A stretch of 64,000 nt of DNA from an uncultured Cellulomonadaceae bacterium (GTDB lineage: Bacteria > Actinomycetota > Actinomycetes > Actinomycetales > Cellulomonadaceae), in the NCBI GenBank assembly GCA_947495165.1, contig CANLXM010000001.1:1054001-1118000 (forward strand), written 5' to 3'. The notes under the pieces are model-generated. The model did not search any database, was not told the origin of the DNA, and worked only from the letters and a program-made list of their open reading frames with translations. The position numbers and the translations under genes were made by a program. Positions 8,002 through 17,064 of the stretch are shown one piece after another (within the stretch, counting starts at the first letter, position 1; each line of letters opens with the position of its first letter).

Positions 8002-9429
8002 ATGACCACTGCGAACCTCGACCGCCCGGCCGCCCGCATCGTCATCATCGGAGGTGGACCCGGGGGGTACGAGGCCGCCCTCGTCGCCCGGCGGCAGGGC
8101 GCGGACGTCACGGTCGTGGAGCGCCAGGGCATGGGCGGTGCCGCGGTCCTGACCGACGTCGTCCCGTCGAAGACGCTGATCGCCACGGCCGACTGGATGA
8201 CCATCGCCGCGCGCGCCGGGGACCTCGGGATCTCGTTCGGGGCCGGCGCGCCGCAGCCGCGGGTGGACCTCGAGGCCGTGAACACGCGCGTGATGGCGCT
8301 CGCGGCCGCGCAGTCGGCGGACATCCGCGCGCGCCTCGAGCGTGAGGGCGTGCGCCAGATCGTCGGCACCGGGCGCGTCACGTCCCCCTCGACGGTCGTC
8401 GCGACCGCGCCGGACGGGACGGAGACGGTGCTCGAGGCCGAGGCGATCCTCGTGGCTGTCGGTGCGACGCCCCGTGAGCTCCCGGCGGCCCGCCCGGACG
8501 GCGAGCGCATCCTGAACTGGACCCAGCTCTACCGTCTGACGTCGCTGCCCGAGAAGCTCATCGTCGTCGGCTCGGGCGTCACCGGAGCGGAGTTCGCCGG
8601 TGCCTACAACGCGCTCGGCGTCGACGTCGTGCTCGTCTCCAGCCGCGACCACGTGCTGCCGGGCGAGGACCCGGACGCGGCCAACCTCATCGAGGAGGTC
8701 TTCCGCGACCGCGGGATGACCGTCATGTCGCGCTCGCGGGCGGAGTCGGCCCGCGTGGTCGGCGAGGGGCCCGACGCCCACGTCGAGGTCACGCTCGCGG
8801 ACGGCCAGGTGATCGAGGGCTCGCACGTCCTCGTCGCCGTCGGGTCGGTCCCGAGCACGGCGGGCATCGGGCTCGAGGAGGTCGGCGTCGCGCTCACCGA
8901 GTCCGGGCACATCGAGACCGACCGGGTCTCGCGCACGTCGGTCGCCGGGATCTACGCGGCGGGGGACTGCACGGGCGTGTTCCCGCTGGCCTCGGTCGCG
9001 GCGATGCAGGGACGCATCGCGATGGCCCACGCGCTCGGCGACGCGGTCCGTCCGATCCGGCTGCGCACGGTCGCCGCGAACATCTTCACGGCGCCCGAGA
9101 TCGCGACGGTGGGCTCGAGCGAGAAGGCGCTGCAGGAGGCCGCGTCCAAGTACCGGGTCACGACCCTCCCGCTAAACAGGAACCCGCGCGCGAAGATGCT
9201 CGGGATGCGGCACGGGTTCGTGAAGCTCTTCTCCCACCCGGACGCGGGCGTCGTGCTCGGCGGCGTGGTCGTGGCGCCGCGCGCGAGCGAGCTGATCTTC
9301 CCGATCACCCTGGCGGTCGAGCACCGCCTCACCGTCGACGAGGTCGCCGAGGCGTTCACCATCTACCCCTCGCTGTCCGGCTCGATCGCCGAGGTTGCCC
9401 GCATGGGTCACAACCGCCGCACGGACTAA
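8002..9429 (+). CDS. lpdA: NAD(P)H-quinone dehydrogenase, LpdA/Rv3303c type
   Basis: A 475-residue flavoprotein disulfide reductase-like protein with FAD-binding IVIIGGGPGGYEAAL at about 12-26, NAD(P)-binding VVGSGVTGAEFAGAY near 191, and IYAAGDCTGVFPL. Where dihydrolipoamide dehydrogenases have the CxxxxC redox pair, this protein reads GMGGAAVLTDVVPSKTL and has no cysteine. That is the defining feature of mycobacterial Rv3303c-type LpdA, which transfers electrons from NAD(P)H to quinones rather than lipoamide. ATG 8002 was chosen over upstream frames because CACAAT ends 6 nt before it (leaderless pattern) and the family starts here. It is divergent from punA. Confidence 0.92.
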   Translation: MTTANLDRPAARIVIIGGGPGGYEAALVARRQGADVTVVERQGMGGAAVLTDVVPSKTLIATADWMTIAARAGDLGISFGAGAPQPRVDLEAVNTRVMALAAAQSADIRARLEREGVRQIVGTGRVTSPSTVVATAPDGTETVLEAEAILVAVGATPRELPAARPDGERILNWTQLYRLTSLPEKLIVVGSGVTGAEFAGAYNALGVDVVLVSSRDHVLPGEDPDAANLIEEVFRDRGMTVMSRSRAESARVVGEGPDAHVEVTLADGQVIEGSHVLVAVGSVPSTAGIGLEEVGVALTESGHIETDRVSRTSVAGIYAAGDCTGVFPLASVAAMQGRIAMAHALGDAVRPIRLRTVAANIFTAPEIATVGSSEKALQEAASKYRVTTLPLNRNPRAKMLGMRHGFVKLFSHPDAGVVLGGVVVAPRASELIFPITLAVEHRLTVDEVAEAFTIYPSLSGSIAEVARMGHNRRTD

Positions 9430-9444
9430 CCCAGCCCCCTCCCC

Positions 9445-9506
9445 GCTGAGTGCACACTCTTGGCGGTGTTTCTCGCCGGAAACACCGCCAAAGCTGTGCA
9501 CTCAGC
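9445..9506. terminator. Two-tier hairpin between convergent genes
   Basis: The outer stem GCTGAGTGCACA / TGTGCACTCAGC (9445-9456 with 9495-9506) and the inner 11-bp stem (9461-9471 with 9480-9490) are separated by a 4x4 internal loop. It sits between the stops of lpdA (+) and the HAD gene (-), consistent with a bidirectional terminator. Confidence 0.75.
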
Positions 9507-9521
9507 GGATGCAGGGCGGGC

Positions 9522-10214
9522 TCAGCGGGCCAGTATGAGGTCGGCCAGCTCGGCGGGGGAGTCGACGACGCCGAGCGCGCCCGCGGCGACCAGCTCGCCC
9601 TCGTCGGCGTAGCCCCAGGACACGCCCAGACACGCCAGCCCGTGCTCGCGGGCGCCGTCGACGTCGTGGTGCCGGTCGCCGACCATGAGCGTGCGCTCCG
9701 GGGCGGGCACCGGCCGGGCCGCGTCGAGCTCGGCGAGCGCGTAGGCGATCACGTCGCCCTTGTGGGCCCGCGTGACCTCGTCGAGACTCGCGCCGTACAC
9801 GCCGTCGAGGAACGGGTCGAGCCCGAACCGCGCGGTGAGCTCGCGGGCGTAGGGCTCCGGCTTGGACGTCGCCACGGCGAGCCGCACGCCGGCCTCGCGC
9901 AGGTCGGTCAGCACGTCGGTGATCTGGTTGAAGACACTGTTGACGTACATCCCGCGCACGGAGAAGTCGGCCCGGTAGGTGCCGACCACGTCGCGCAGCT
10001 GCTCGGCGGTGAAGCCGTGCGCGAGGAAGCTCTCGGTGATCGGCGGACCGACGAACCGGCGCAGGGTGTCGGCGTCCGGTACGGGTACGCCGTAGTGGTC
10101 GTAGGTGTGCACGATCGAGGACACGATGCCCGGAGCGGAGTCCATGAGGGTGCCGTCGAGGTCGAGCAGGACGAGGTCGTAGCCGGGGGAAGTCACCCCG
10201 CCATTCTTCCGCAC
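9522..10214 (-). CDS. HAD-superfamily hydrolase, phosphoglycolate-phosphatase-like
   Basis: A 230-residue HAD phosphatase of the Gph/PgmB type, substrate unknown. Motif I is LLDLDGTLMDSAPG (nucleophile Asp in DLD), motif II VATSKPE, motif III the Lys in RAHKGDVI, motif IV MVGDRHHDVDGA. The helical cap lies between about 30 and 95. ATG 10214 gives an extra MRKNGG leader; GTG at 10196 is an alternative that starts closer to the first beta strand. The EEP-family gene ends 4 nt upstream, so the two are probably one operon. Confidence 0.88.
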   Translation of the reverse strand: MRKNGGVTSPGYDLVLLDLDGTLMDSAPGIVSSIVHTYDHYGVPVPDADTLRRFVGPPITESFLAHGFTAEQLRDVVGTYRADFSVRGMYVNSVFNQITDVLTDLREAGVRLAVATSKPEPYARELTARFGLDPFLDGVYGASLDEVTRAHKGDVIAYALAELDAARPVPAPERTLMVGDRHHDVDGAREHGLACLGVSWGYADEGELVAAGALGVVDSPAELADLILAR

Positions 10215-10218
10215 CCGC

Positions 10219-12195
10219 TCAGGGCACCCGGACGACGGCGAGGAGCGGACGATGGTCCGACGTCGCGTCGTCGAGCACCTCGAGCGACTCGAAGGTGACG
10301 TCGCGCCCCAGCACCCAGTCGATGCGTACCTGCGGCTCGTGGGCGGGGAACGTGAGGGCGGCGGGGTCGCCCGCGGTGTCCTGGGCGCTGGTCCACCCCG
10401 CGCCGGTCAGCAGGTCGGGCTCGGGCCAGCCGGGCTCGGCGTTGAGGTCGCCCGCGAGGACGGCCGACCCGTCCGCGAGCGCTGCGGCCAGCAGCGCGTC
10501 GAGCTGCTCGAGGCGGGTCGGGGTGTTCTCTGCCCGGTGCTGCAGGTGCGCGCTCGTGACCGTGAGGCCCGCGCCGGTGCCGGGCACGGGAACGGTCGCC
10601 GTCACGGCCGAGCGCCACTGGGGACCGTCGCCGTACGGCAGCCGGGTGCGCACGACGTCGCCGGGCATCCCGGTGGTCGCGTCGAGCAGGTGCGGGGCGA
10701 CGAGCAGGACGTTGACGAACTGGCGGTCGGCGGCCGGCGCCGCGACGAACCGCATCCCGGTCGCGCGCGCGAGATAGGTGGCCATGTCCGCCCCGCCGCC
10801 CATCACCCAGCCACGCGAGACCTCCTGGAGCGCGACGACGTCGACGTCGGCGTCGCGGATCACGTCGGCCAGCCGATCGAGGTCGACCCCGGGTGCGGGC
10901 GTCACCCCGAAGTGCACGTTCCAGCTCAGCAGGCGCACCACGGGTTCGGCGCGGGCGGCAGCGGGCTCGGGCGCTGGCATCGCGTTGAGGGCCGATCCGA
11001 CGAGACCGACGACGGCGACGACGCCCACGGCGGGCAGGAGCGAGCGTCGAGCGGCCCAGGGGCTGGGCTCGGTCCGGTCGATGGCGGACCGGCTCGACTT
11101 CCAAGCCACCCGCACCGCGCCAGCCCCGAGCGCGACGGCCGCTCCCACCAGGACCAGATGGTTGGGGAATCCGAGCGGGACGTCGTAGTCGAGCTGGTAG
11201 ACCAGCAGCGGCAGGATCGTGCCGAGCCCTGCGGCGCTTGCGGCGCCGGCCCGGGCGAGCGCGCCGCGAGGGGCGGTCGCGGGCCGGTTCCACGCGGCGG
11301 CGAGGCTGGCGGTGAGGAATGCCAGCAGCATGGCGGCCATGACGCTGCGGGCCACGGCGAGGAAGAGGTCGGGCGCGTCGTCGTGAGCGACGAACGGGGA
11401 TCCGAGGAGGGCGAGAGCGAGAGCACCGACGAACCCTCGGACGGCGACGGCCGAACGGTCGGCGCGGGGACGCCGCGCGCGCTCGAGGGGGACGGTCCAC
11501 AGGACCAGGACCGTTGCCGCGAGCAGCCCGCCGACGACCACGACCCCGGCCCACGGGAGCGAGAGGCCCAGCTGGCTCGCGAGGTACGCCGGGTTGGCGG
11601 CGACGGCCACGACGACCGCCAGGTACGGGCCGAGCGCCCAGAGGCCGCGGGGCTCGGCGCCCGGCTCCGCGCGCACGGTCCATGCCGTACCGATCGCCGC
11701 GGCCACCAGCACGAGCGCCACGGCCCACCCGGCGACGTCGTGGCGCCACACGGCGTCCCACGTGCCGAGCATGAGGCTGAGACCGGCGGCGCCGACGGCG
11801 CCCGTGGTCGCCGCGAGCGCGGTGGCACCGGGGGAACGCTGTGCCGTGATCCCGACGGTCATGACGAGTACGCCGATGGCGACGGCCACGGTGACCAGCG
11901 CGAGCACGAACCGCGCGTCCCCGCCGAACGCCTGGACAGCGAGACGGGCGACACCGAGCACCGCGACGCCAGTCAGCACCGTGCGTCCCGTGACGACGCG
12001 CGAGCGGGCGATCATGGCCACCACGAGCCCGGGCGCGGCGTAGGTGACGAGCGCGACGACGGCGGCCACGATCACGCCGGCGCTGAACGCCCGGTCGAAC
12101 ATCGGGCCGCTCGCGCGCACGAGCTCCACGGTCAGGGCGGTGACGAGCGCGACGAGCACGAGAGGGGCCGCGACGCTGCGGTGGGGGGTGGTCAT
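10219..12195 (-). CDS. Polytopic membrane protein with C-terminal endonuclease/exonuclease/phosphatase domain
   Basis: A 658-residue fusion. Residues about 10-390 form roughly ten hydrophobic helices. From about 420 an EEP (DNase I-like) domain follows with LLSWNVHFGV, VDVVALQEVSRGW (catalytic Glu), SAHLQHRAENTP, VLAGDLNAEPGWPE (Asp/Asn) and SDHRPLLAVV (catalytic His near the end). The phosphodiesterase domain probably faces outside and may act on a phospholipid or other phosphodiester. Membrane-anchored proteins of this build are common in actinobacteria but the substrate is not known. Confidence 0.85.
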   Translation of the reverse strand: MTTPHRSVAAPLVLVALVTALTVELVRASGPMFDRAFSAGVIVAAVVALVTYAAPGLVVAMIARSRVVTGRTVLTGVAVLGVARLAVQAFGGDARFVLALVTVAVAIGVLVMTVGITAQRSPGATALAATTGAVGAAGLSLMLGTWDAVWRHDVAGWAVALVLVAAAIGTAWTVRAEPGAEPRGLWALGPYLAVVVAVAANPAYLASQLGLSLPWAGVVVVGGLLAATVLVLWTVPLERARRPRADRSAVAVRGFVGALALALLGSPFVAHDDAPDLFLAVARSVMAAMLLAFLTASLAAAWNRPATAPRGALARAGAASAAGLGTILPLLVYQLDYDVPLGFPNHLVLVGAAVALGAGAVRVAWKSSRSAIDRTEPSPWAARRSLLPAVGVVAVVGLVGSALNAMPAPEPAAARAEPVVRLLSWNVHFGVTPAPGVDLDRLADVIRDADVDVVALQEVSRGWVMGGGADMATYLARATGMRFVAAPAADRQFVNVLLVAPHLLDATTGMPGDVVRTRLPYGDGPQWRSAVTATVPVPGTGAGLTVTSAHLQHRAENTPTRLEQLDALLAAALADGSAVLAGDLNAEPGWPEPDLLTGAGWTSAQDTAGDPAALTFPAHEPQVRIDWVLGRDVTFESLEVLDDATSDHRPLLAVVRVP

Positions 12196-12225
12196 GAGCC
12201 GAGGCTAGCGGGAGCCGCCGTCGGG

Positions 12226-13566
12226 TCAGGTGAAGAGCGCCTGCCCGACGAACGCGCCGTCGGTGGGGGAGAGGCGGGCGCCGTCGGGCACCCCGGGCGG
12301 CACGGCGAAGAGACCCGAACCGGTGTGCCGGAGGTACTCCACGAGGAGGTCGTGGCGCGCCATCGCGGTCTGCATCGGGACGTACTGGCGGGCGGGGTCC
12401 CGGACGAAGGCGAGGAAGAACAGGCCGGCGTCGAGCCGGCCCAGCTGGTCGGAGCCGTCCGTGTAGTTGTACCCGCGGCGGAGCATGCGGGCCCCGTCGT
12501 TGTGGTCCGGGTGCGCGAGCGCGACGTGCGAGGCGGGGTCGATGAGGGGCGCGCCCCCACGTCCGGCGAGGGCGAAGTCGGGCGCGGTGTGCTCGGTCCC
12601 GCCGGACAGGGGAGCCCCGGACGCCTTGGTCCGCCCGACGAGCGTCTCCTGCTCGCGCAGCGAGGCGCGGTCCCAGGTCTCGATCGTCATGCGGATCCGC
12701 CGTGCCACCAGGTACGAGCCGCCCGCGAGCCACGCGGCCCTCGCGTCGTCGTCCGCGCCCACCCAGACGTGCTCCGTGAGCGCCGCGCTCTCCTCGGCCA
12801 TGATGTTCGCGGTCCCGTCCTTGAACCCGAAGAGGTTGCGGGGGGTGGTCTGGGCCGAGCTCGTCGAGGACGTCCGGCCGTACCCGAGCTGGCTCCACCG
12901 GATCGCCGCGGTCCCGAACGCGAGGCGGGACAGGTTGCGGACCGCGTGGACCGCGACCTGCGGGTCGTCCGCGCAGGCCTGGATGCACAGGTCGCCACCG
13001 GACCGTGCCGGGTCGAGCGTGTCGCCGGGGAAGTGGGGCAGGTCCTCGAGGAGCGCGGGGCGCCGGCCCGCGAGCCCGAACCTGTCGCGCCCGTCGGCGT
13101 CGGTGAACAGCGACGGCCCGAACCCGAAGGTGATCGTCAAGCCTGCGGGCGGCAGGTCGTCCGCCTCGCCCGTGTCCTGCGGCGGGGCGTCGTACGGGGT
13201 CGTGGTGGCGTCTCCCGCGGGCAGCCCTCGCACCATGCGGTCGGCCGCGTGCGTCCACCGCCGCAGCAGGGACTCGAGCGCGGTGCGGCTCGTGGTCGTG
13301 ACGTCGAACGCGGCGAAGTGGAGGCGGTCCTGGGCCGGCGTGACGATGCCCGCCTGGTGCGCTCCGGTGAAGGGGTAGAGCGCAGCGCCGCTGGCCCCGG
13401 GGGCGGCGGTCGGCGCGCCAGAGGTCCGGGCTGCTGCCACGCCGTAGCCGCTCACGCCCCCGAGCCCGACGGCGGCCAGCCCGGCGCCGGCGAGCCCGAG
13501 GACGCTGCGCCGGGACAGGGTGCGCGCGGACGCGGGCGCGGGGGCGGGTGCTGCGACGTCGTCCAT
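12226..13566 (-). CDS. efeB: Deferrochelatase/peroxidase EfeB (Dyp-type, Tat-exported)
   Basis: Heme-dependent dye-decolorizing peroxidase that works with EfeO/EfeU in iron uptake. The N-terminus carries a Tat signal (SRRSVLGLAGAGLAAVGLGG near 16-35). The Dyp domain shows GFKDGTANIMAEE (the GxxDG motif with catalytic Asp) and the heme-ligand region HVALAHPDHNDGARMLRRGY. An ATG 24 nt upstream is in frame, but GAGGAGG stands 5 nt before ATG 13566, so that start is used (446 residues). It is the third gene of efeUOB, 33 nt after efeO. Confidence 0.93.
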   Translation of the reverse strand: MDDVAAPAPAPASARTLSRRSVLGLAGAGLAAVGLGGVSGYGVAAARTSGAPTAAPGASGAALYPFTGAHQAGIVTPAQDRLHFAAFDVTTTSRTALESLLRRWTHAADRMVRGLPAGDATTTPYDAPPQDTGEADDLPPAGLTITFGFGPSLFTDADGRDRFGLAGRRPALLEDLPHFPGDTLDPARSGGDLCIQACADDPQVAVHAVRNLSRLAFGTAAIRWSQLGYGRTSSTSSAQTTPRNLFGFKDGTANIMAEESAALTEHVWVGADDDARAAWLAGGSYLVARRIRMTIETWDRASLREQETLVGRTKASGAPLSGGTEHTAPDFALAGRGGAPLIDPASHVALAHPDHNDGARMLRRGYNYTDGSDQLGRLDAGLFFLAFVRDPARQYVPMQTAMARHDLLVEYLRHTGSGLFAVPPGVPDGARLSPTDGAFVGQALFT

Positions 13567-13599
13567 GGTCGCCTCCTCAGGATCGGACACGGGCGCGGG

Positions 13600-14808
13600 C
13601 TACAGGACGACGACGGCCGTGAGGCGCGAGAGCGGCTCGCTGAGGGCGTCGACCGCGACGGAGAGCTCCTTGACCTGGTCGGCGTCGAGCTCGGTGTAGA
13701 GCACGAACCCGTCCTCTGCCCGGTGCTGGTCGAGCAGGCCCTGCAGCTCGGCGAAGCGGGCGTCGAGCTGCTCGGCCAGCGCGGGGTCCTTCGCCACGGC
13801 GACGTCGCGCAGGCCGTCGTAGGCGACGCGGGCGCCGTCGAGGTTCGCCTGGAAGTCCCACAGGTCCGTGTGCGACCAGATCTCCTCCTCGCCCGTGACC
13901 TTCCCGGTGGCGACCTCGTCGAGCAGGCCCTTCGCGCCGTTGCCGATCACGTCGGCGGTGATCTCGGCGGCGAAGGCGTCGGTGTGCGTGCGGTCCATCA
14001 GCTCGCGGGTGTCGGCGAGCAGCTGGTCGGCGTACGTGGCGCGCTGCGCGTCGGTCAGGGGGACGTACTCCTCGCCGTCGTTGGCCGCGGCGTCGGGCTG
14101 CCACAGGTCCTTCTCGAGCAGGTGCCAGCCGGTCCACTCCTCGCCCTCGGCGAGGTCAGCCTGGCGCAGGTCCATGCGGGGGTCGAGGTCGCCGAACGAC
14201 TCGGCGACGGGCTCGATGCGCTCCCAGTGCACGCGCGTGGGCGCGTACAGGGCGCGGGCGGCCGTGTCGTCGCCCGCCTTGTAGGCGTCGACGAATGCCT
14301 CGGTGCCCGTCAGCAGCTGTTCGGTCTGGTCCTTCACGTACGCGACGTATCCCGTGGTGGCGGCGGTGACCTGGTCCGCGAGCTCTCCGGTGGGTGCGAC
14401 GTCGGCGCCCGAGTCCGTCACCGTGAACGGGGCGCGGATACCGTCGCCGACCATGCCGGGCTTGCAGGCGGTGAAGTACTGCCCGGGCTTGGCGACGGTG
14501 ACGAGGTCGCGCGACAGTCCCGGTCCGATGTTCTCGACCTCGGCGACGATCCGCAGCCCGTCCTCGGCGAGCAGGTAGAACTCCGTGACGTCGGACCCGG
14601 CGTTCGTGACCGTGAAGACGAGGTTGCCCGAGGGGGCGGTGGCGGCGGACAGGGTGCACTGCGACGCGGTGGACTCGACCGTCAGGCCGGCGGGCGCGCC
14701 CGCGGTGCCGGAGGGGGAGGTCGTCGGTGCGTTGTCGACGCAGCCCGTGAGGGCGGCTGCCAGAGCGAGAGCGGCGACGGGTGCGGCGGCGCGGGAGGCG
14801 CGGGTCAT
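13600..14808 (-). CDS. efeO: Iron-uptake lipoprotein EfeO
   Basis: A 402-residue extracytoplasmic component of the EfeUOB iron importer. It has a lipoprotein signal with lipobox LTGCVDN (Cys near 22), an N-terminal cupredoxin-like domain (about 40-130) and the imelysin/M75 domain with HWERIEPVAESFGDLDP and the GWHLLEKDLW helix. These are the metal-binding regions of EfeO. It lies between efeU (73 nt upstream) and efeB in the same orientation and probably shares the promoter upstream of efeU. Confidence 0.94.
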   Translation of the reverse strand: MTRASRAAAPVAALALAAALTGCVDNAPTTSPSGTAGAPAGLTVESTASQCTLSAATAPSGNLVFTVTNAGSDVTEFYLLAEDGLRIVAEVENIGPGLSRDLVTVAKPGQYFTACKPGMVGDGIRAPFTVTDSGADVAPTGELADQVTAATTGYVAYVKDQTEQLLTGTEAFVDAYKAGDDTAARALYAPTRVHWERIEPVAESFGDLDPRMDLRQADLAEGEEWTGWHLLEKDLWQPDAAANDGEEYVPLTDAQRATYADQLLADTRELMDRTHTDAFAAEITADVIGNGAKGLLDEVATGKVTGEEEIWSHTDLWDFQANLDGARVAYDGLRDVAVAKDPALAEQLDARFAELQGLLDQHRAEDGFVLYTELDADQVKELSVAVDALSEPLSRLTAVVVL

Positions 14809-14881
14809 GGCGGGTCCTTCGGGTCGTGGCGCGGCACGAGCCGCACAGGTACAGGGGGTCGAGCGAGGCGAGAGCGGGCGA

Positions 14882-15733
14882 TCAGGAGGAGGCGACCGCG
14901 ACCGTGGACGCGGGGGCGCGCGGCGGTGCCGGGGTGAACCAGGCGCTGCGGACGAACAGGGTGAGGACGGGCACGACGTACAGGACCCACGCGGCGGCCT
15001 CGAGCCAGGTGGTGGCCGGGGAGAAGTTGAAGATCCCCTTGAGGAGGGTCGCGTACCAGGACGACGGCGGGACCTGCGCCGAGACGTCGAACGCGAGGCT
15101 GTGCAGCCCGGGGAGCAGGCCGGCTTCCTGGAGGTCGTGCACGCCGTAGGCGAGCACGCCCGCGGCGACGACGACGAGGAAGACGCCGGTCCACGCGAAG
15201 AACAGGCGCAGGTCCAGGCGGACGGCACCGCGGTACACGGCCCAGCCCAGCGTGACCGCCACGGCGAGACCGAGCACCGCACCGAGGAGCGGGGTGGTGC
15301 TGGTGCCCGTGGCCTGGGCGCCCGCCCACAGGAACAGCGCGGTCTCGAGCCCTTCGCGGCCGACGGCGAGCAGCGCCATCACGACGACGGCCCCCTTGCC
15401 CGCAGCGACGGCGTCGTCGAGCCGGTGCTGGAGATCAGCCTTGAGGTGCCGGGCGGTCTTGCCCATCCAGAAGATCATCCAGGTGATGAGCCCGACCGCG
15501 AGGATCGACAGCGTGCCCCCGATCGCCTCCTGGGCCTCGAAGCTCAGGCCCTTGGGCCCGAAGGTCAGCGCGGCGCCGAACGCGAGCGACACGGCGACGG
15601 CGACGCCGACGCCCGTCCACAGCGCAGGCAGGAGGTCGCGCCGCTGGGTCTTGACGAGGTAGGCGACGAGGATGCTCACGACGAGCGCGGCCTCGAGCCC
15701 CTCGCGCAGACCGATTAGGAAGTTGGCGAGCAC
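14882..15733 (-). CDS. efeU: Iron permease EfeU (FTR1 family)
   Basis: A 283-residue cytoplasmic-membrane permease with seven predicted spans. The two iron-translocating REXXE motifs are intact: REGLEAALVV near residue 10 and REGLETALFL near 124. It is the first gene of efeUOB. The likely promoter region contains a DtxR/IdeR-like palindrome at 15781-15799, 48 nt upstream of the ATG, so expression should rise under iron limitation. Confidence 0.95.
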   Translation of the reverse strand: MLANFLIGLREGLEAALVVSILVAYLVKTQRRDLLPALWTGVGVAVAVSLAFGAALTFGPKGLSFEAQEAIGGTLSILAVGLITWMIFWMGKTARHLKADLQHRLDDAVAAGKGAVVVMALLAVGREGLETALFLWAGAQATGTSTTPLLGAVLGLAVAVTLGWAVYRGAVRLDLRLFFAWTGVFLVVVAAGVLAYGVHDLQEAGLLPGLHSLAFDVSAQVPPSSWYATLLKGIFNFSPATTWLEAAAWVLYVVPVLTLFVRSAWFTPAPPRAPASTVAVASS

Positions 15734-15780
15734 GGGTGTGGTCCTTCGGGCGGACGGACGGGAGGATCCGGCATGGGCAG

Positions 15781-15799
15781 GTGAGGCTTGCCTTACCGG
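15781..15799. promoter_or_regulatory. Probable DtxR/IdeR iron box upstream of efeU
   Basis: GTGAGGCTTGCCTTACC is an interrupted palindrome (TAAGGCAAGCCTCA on the efeU strand). It matches the TWAGGTTAGSCTAACCTWA pattern at most conserved positions. It lies just upstream of efeU, where an iron-dependent repressor would block transcription. Confidence 0.65.
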
Positions 15800-15959
15800 A
15801 CGCCGCTGAGACTACTCCTGATCGACGAATATGCGCACCCCCGTGTTGCGTATCTCCAGACTCGGGGTGCCGGTCCGCGTGCAGCCCACCACGATGGATA
15901 TCGGTGCGGACGGCCCGCACGCCCGGCCGGCGCGCCGGGCAGCAGCGAAGGGAACGACC

Positions 15960-16562
15960 ATGACCTTCACGATCGGCTATCTGATCGGCAGCCTCTCCTC
16001 CGGATCGATCAACCGCACGCTCGCGGGCGCGCTCGTCCGGCTCGCGCCCGACGACCTGGAGCTCCGGGAGATCCCGATCAAGGACCTCCCGCTCTACAGC
16101 GACGACTACGACGACGCGTACCCGCCCGAGGGCACGGCGCTCAAGGAGGCGATCGAGGGCGCGGACGGGCTGCTGATCGTCTCGCCCGAGTACAACCGGT
16201 CCATCCCCGGGGCGCTGAAGAACGCGATCGACTGGGCGTCGCGCCCCTGGGGCACCAACTCGTTCGCCCGCAAGCCCACGGGCATCATCGGCGCCTCGCC
16301 GGGCGGGATCGGGACGGCCGTGATGCAGGCGCAGATGCGCAGCGTGCTGAGCTTCCTCGACGCCCCGCAGCTGAACTCGCCCGAGGCCTACATCACCTTC
16401 AAGCCCGAGGTGTTCGGCGAGGACGGTCAGGTGCACGACGACTCGACGCGGAAGTTCCTGACGCACTACATGGAGGAGTACGCGGAGTTCGTGCGGCGGG
16501 TCCTCGACGCGAACGCGCAGGGACACATCGGTGACCCCGAGGCGAACGCCAAGAAGGGCTAG
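15960..16562 (+). CDS. NADPH-dependent FMN reductase family protein
   Basis: A 200-residue flavodoxin-like quinone/FMN or azo-reductase. The FMN phosphate loop is GSLSSGSINRTLA (about 10-22). The LLIVSPEYNRSIPGALKNAI block (about 77-96) is the family signature, followed by the GIIGASPGGIGT ribityl/isoalloxazine loop. ATG 15960 has GAAGGGA at 15946-15952 as Shine-Dalgarno. It is divergent from efeUOB, so control by the iron box on both sides is possible but unproven. Its TAG overlaps the convergent Nudix stop by 3 nt. Confidence 0.9.
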   Translation: MTFTIGYLIGSLSSGSINRTLAGALVRLAPDDLELREIPIKDLPLYSDDYDDAYPPEGTALKEAIEGADGLLIVSPEYNRSIPGALKNAIDWASRPWGTNSFARKPTGIIGASPGGIGTAVMQAQMRSVLSFLDAPQLNSPEAYITFKPEVFGEDGQVHDDSTRKFLTHYMEEYAEFVRRVLDANAQGHIGDPEANAKKG

Positions 16563-17059
16563 GCCTCGAGCCGGGCGCGCAGGCTCGGCCAGGCGGCGGC
16601 GAACGCGGGCAGCAGGGTGAGCGCGGCGACGTCGTCGGCCGGGACCCAGCGGATCTCGAGCGACTCGGGGTCCGAGGCGTACACGAAGCCCGGCGCGCCC
16701 GGGGCGAGCCGGGCGAGGATGGTCGTGTACCGCCAGGGCCCGTGGTCGAGGACGAGCTCGTCGAACGGCTCGACGTCGGTCGGTTCGATCGCCGCTTCCT
16801 CGTGCGCCTCGCGCAGCGCACCCTCGAGGGCGGACTCGTGGGGGTCGACGGCGCCGCCCGGGACGCCCCACGTCCCGCCCTGGTGGCTCGCGAGCGACCG
16901 GTGCTGCAGCACGACGTCGATCGTGCCCGACGGCGTGCGCCGCGCGAGCAGGAGCCCCGCCGCGCCGTGGAGGCCCCAGTGGCGAGACCCGCAGGTGCAC
17001 TCCACCCAGCCGTCACCCGGGCGTCGCGAGAACGCCTCGTGCGGCTGGGTGGAGTCCAT
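16559..17059 (-). CDS. Nudix hydrolase
   Basis: A 166-residue pyrophosphohydrolase of unknown substrate. The Nudix box GAVDPHESALEGALREAHEE follows GTWGVPG, with the REXXEE core intact; the glycine after it is replaced by Ala. The N-terminal CTCGSRHWGLHGAAGLLLA region begins with a CxC that may bind metal. Start ATG 17059 was chosen because longer readings overlap pgi; it sits 5 nt after the pgi stop, so the pair may be co-transcribed. Confidence 0.88.
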   Translation of the reverse strand: MDSTQPHEAFSRRPGDGWVECTCGSRHWGLHGAAGLLLARRTPSGTIDVVLQHRSLASHQGGTWGVPGGAVDPHESALEGALREAHEEAAIEPTDVEPFDELVLDHGPWRYTTILARLAPGAPGFVYASDPESLEIRWVPADDVAALTLLPAFAAAWPSLRARLEA

Positions 17060-17064
17060 GGGCG

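Noticed and set aside
10252..14937. A 1561-codon open frame on the plus strand opposite the EEP, efeB and efeO genes
   Set aside because: It is antisense to three clear genes, has low-complexity Arg/Gly/Glu-rich sequence and no family match; a by-product of very high GC.
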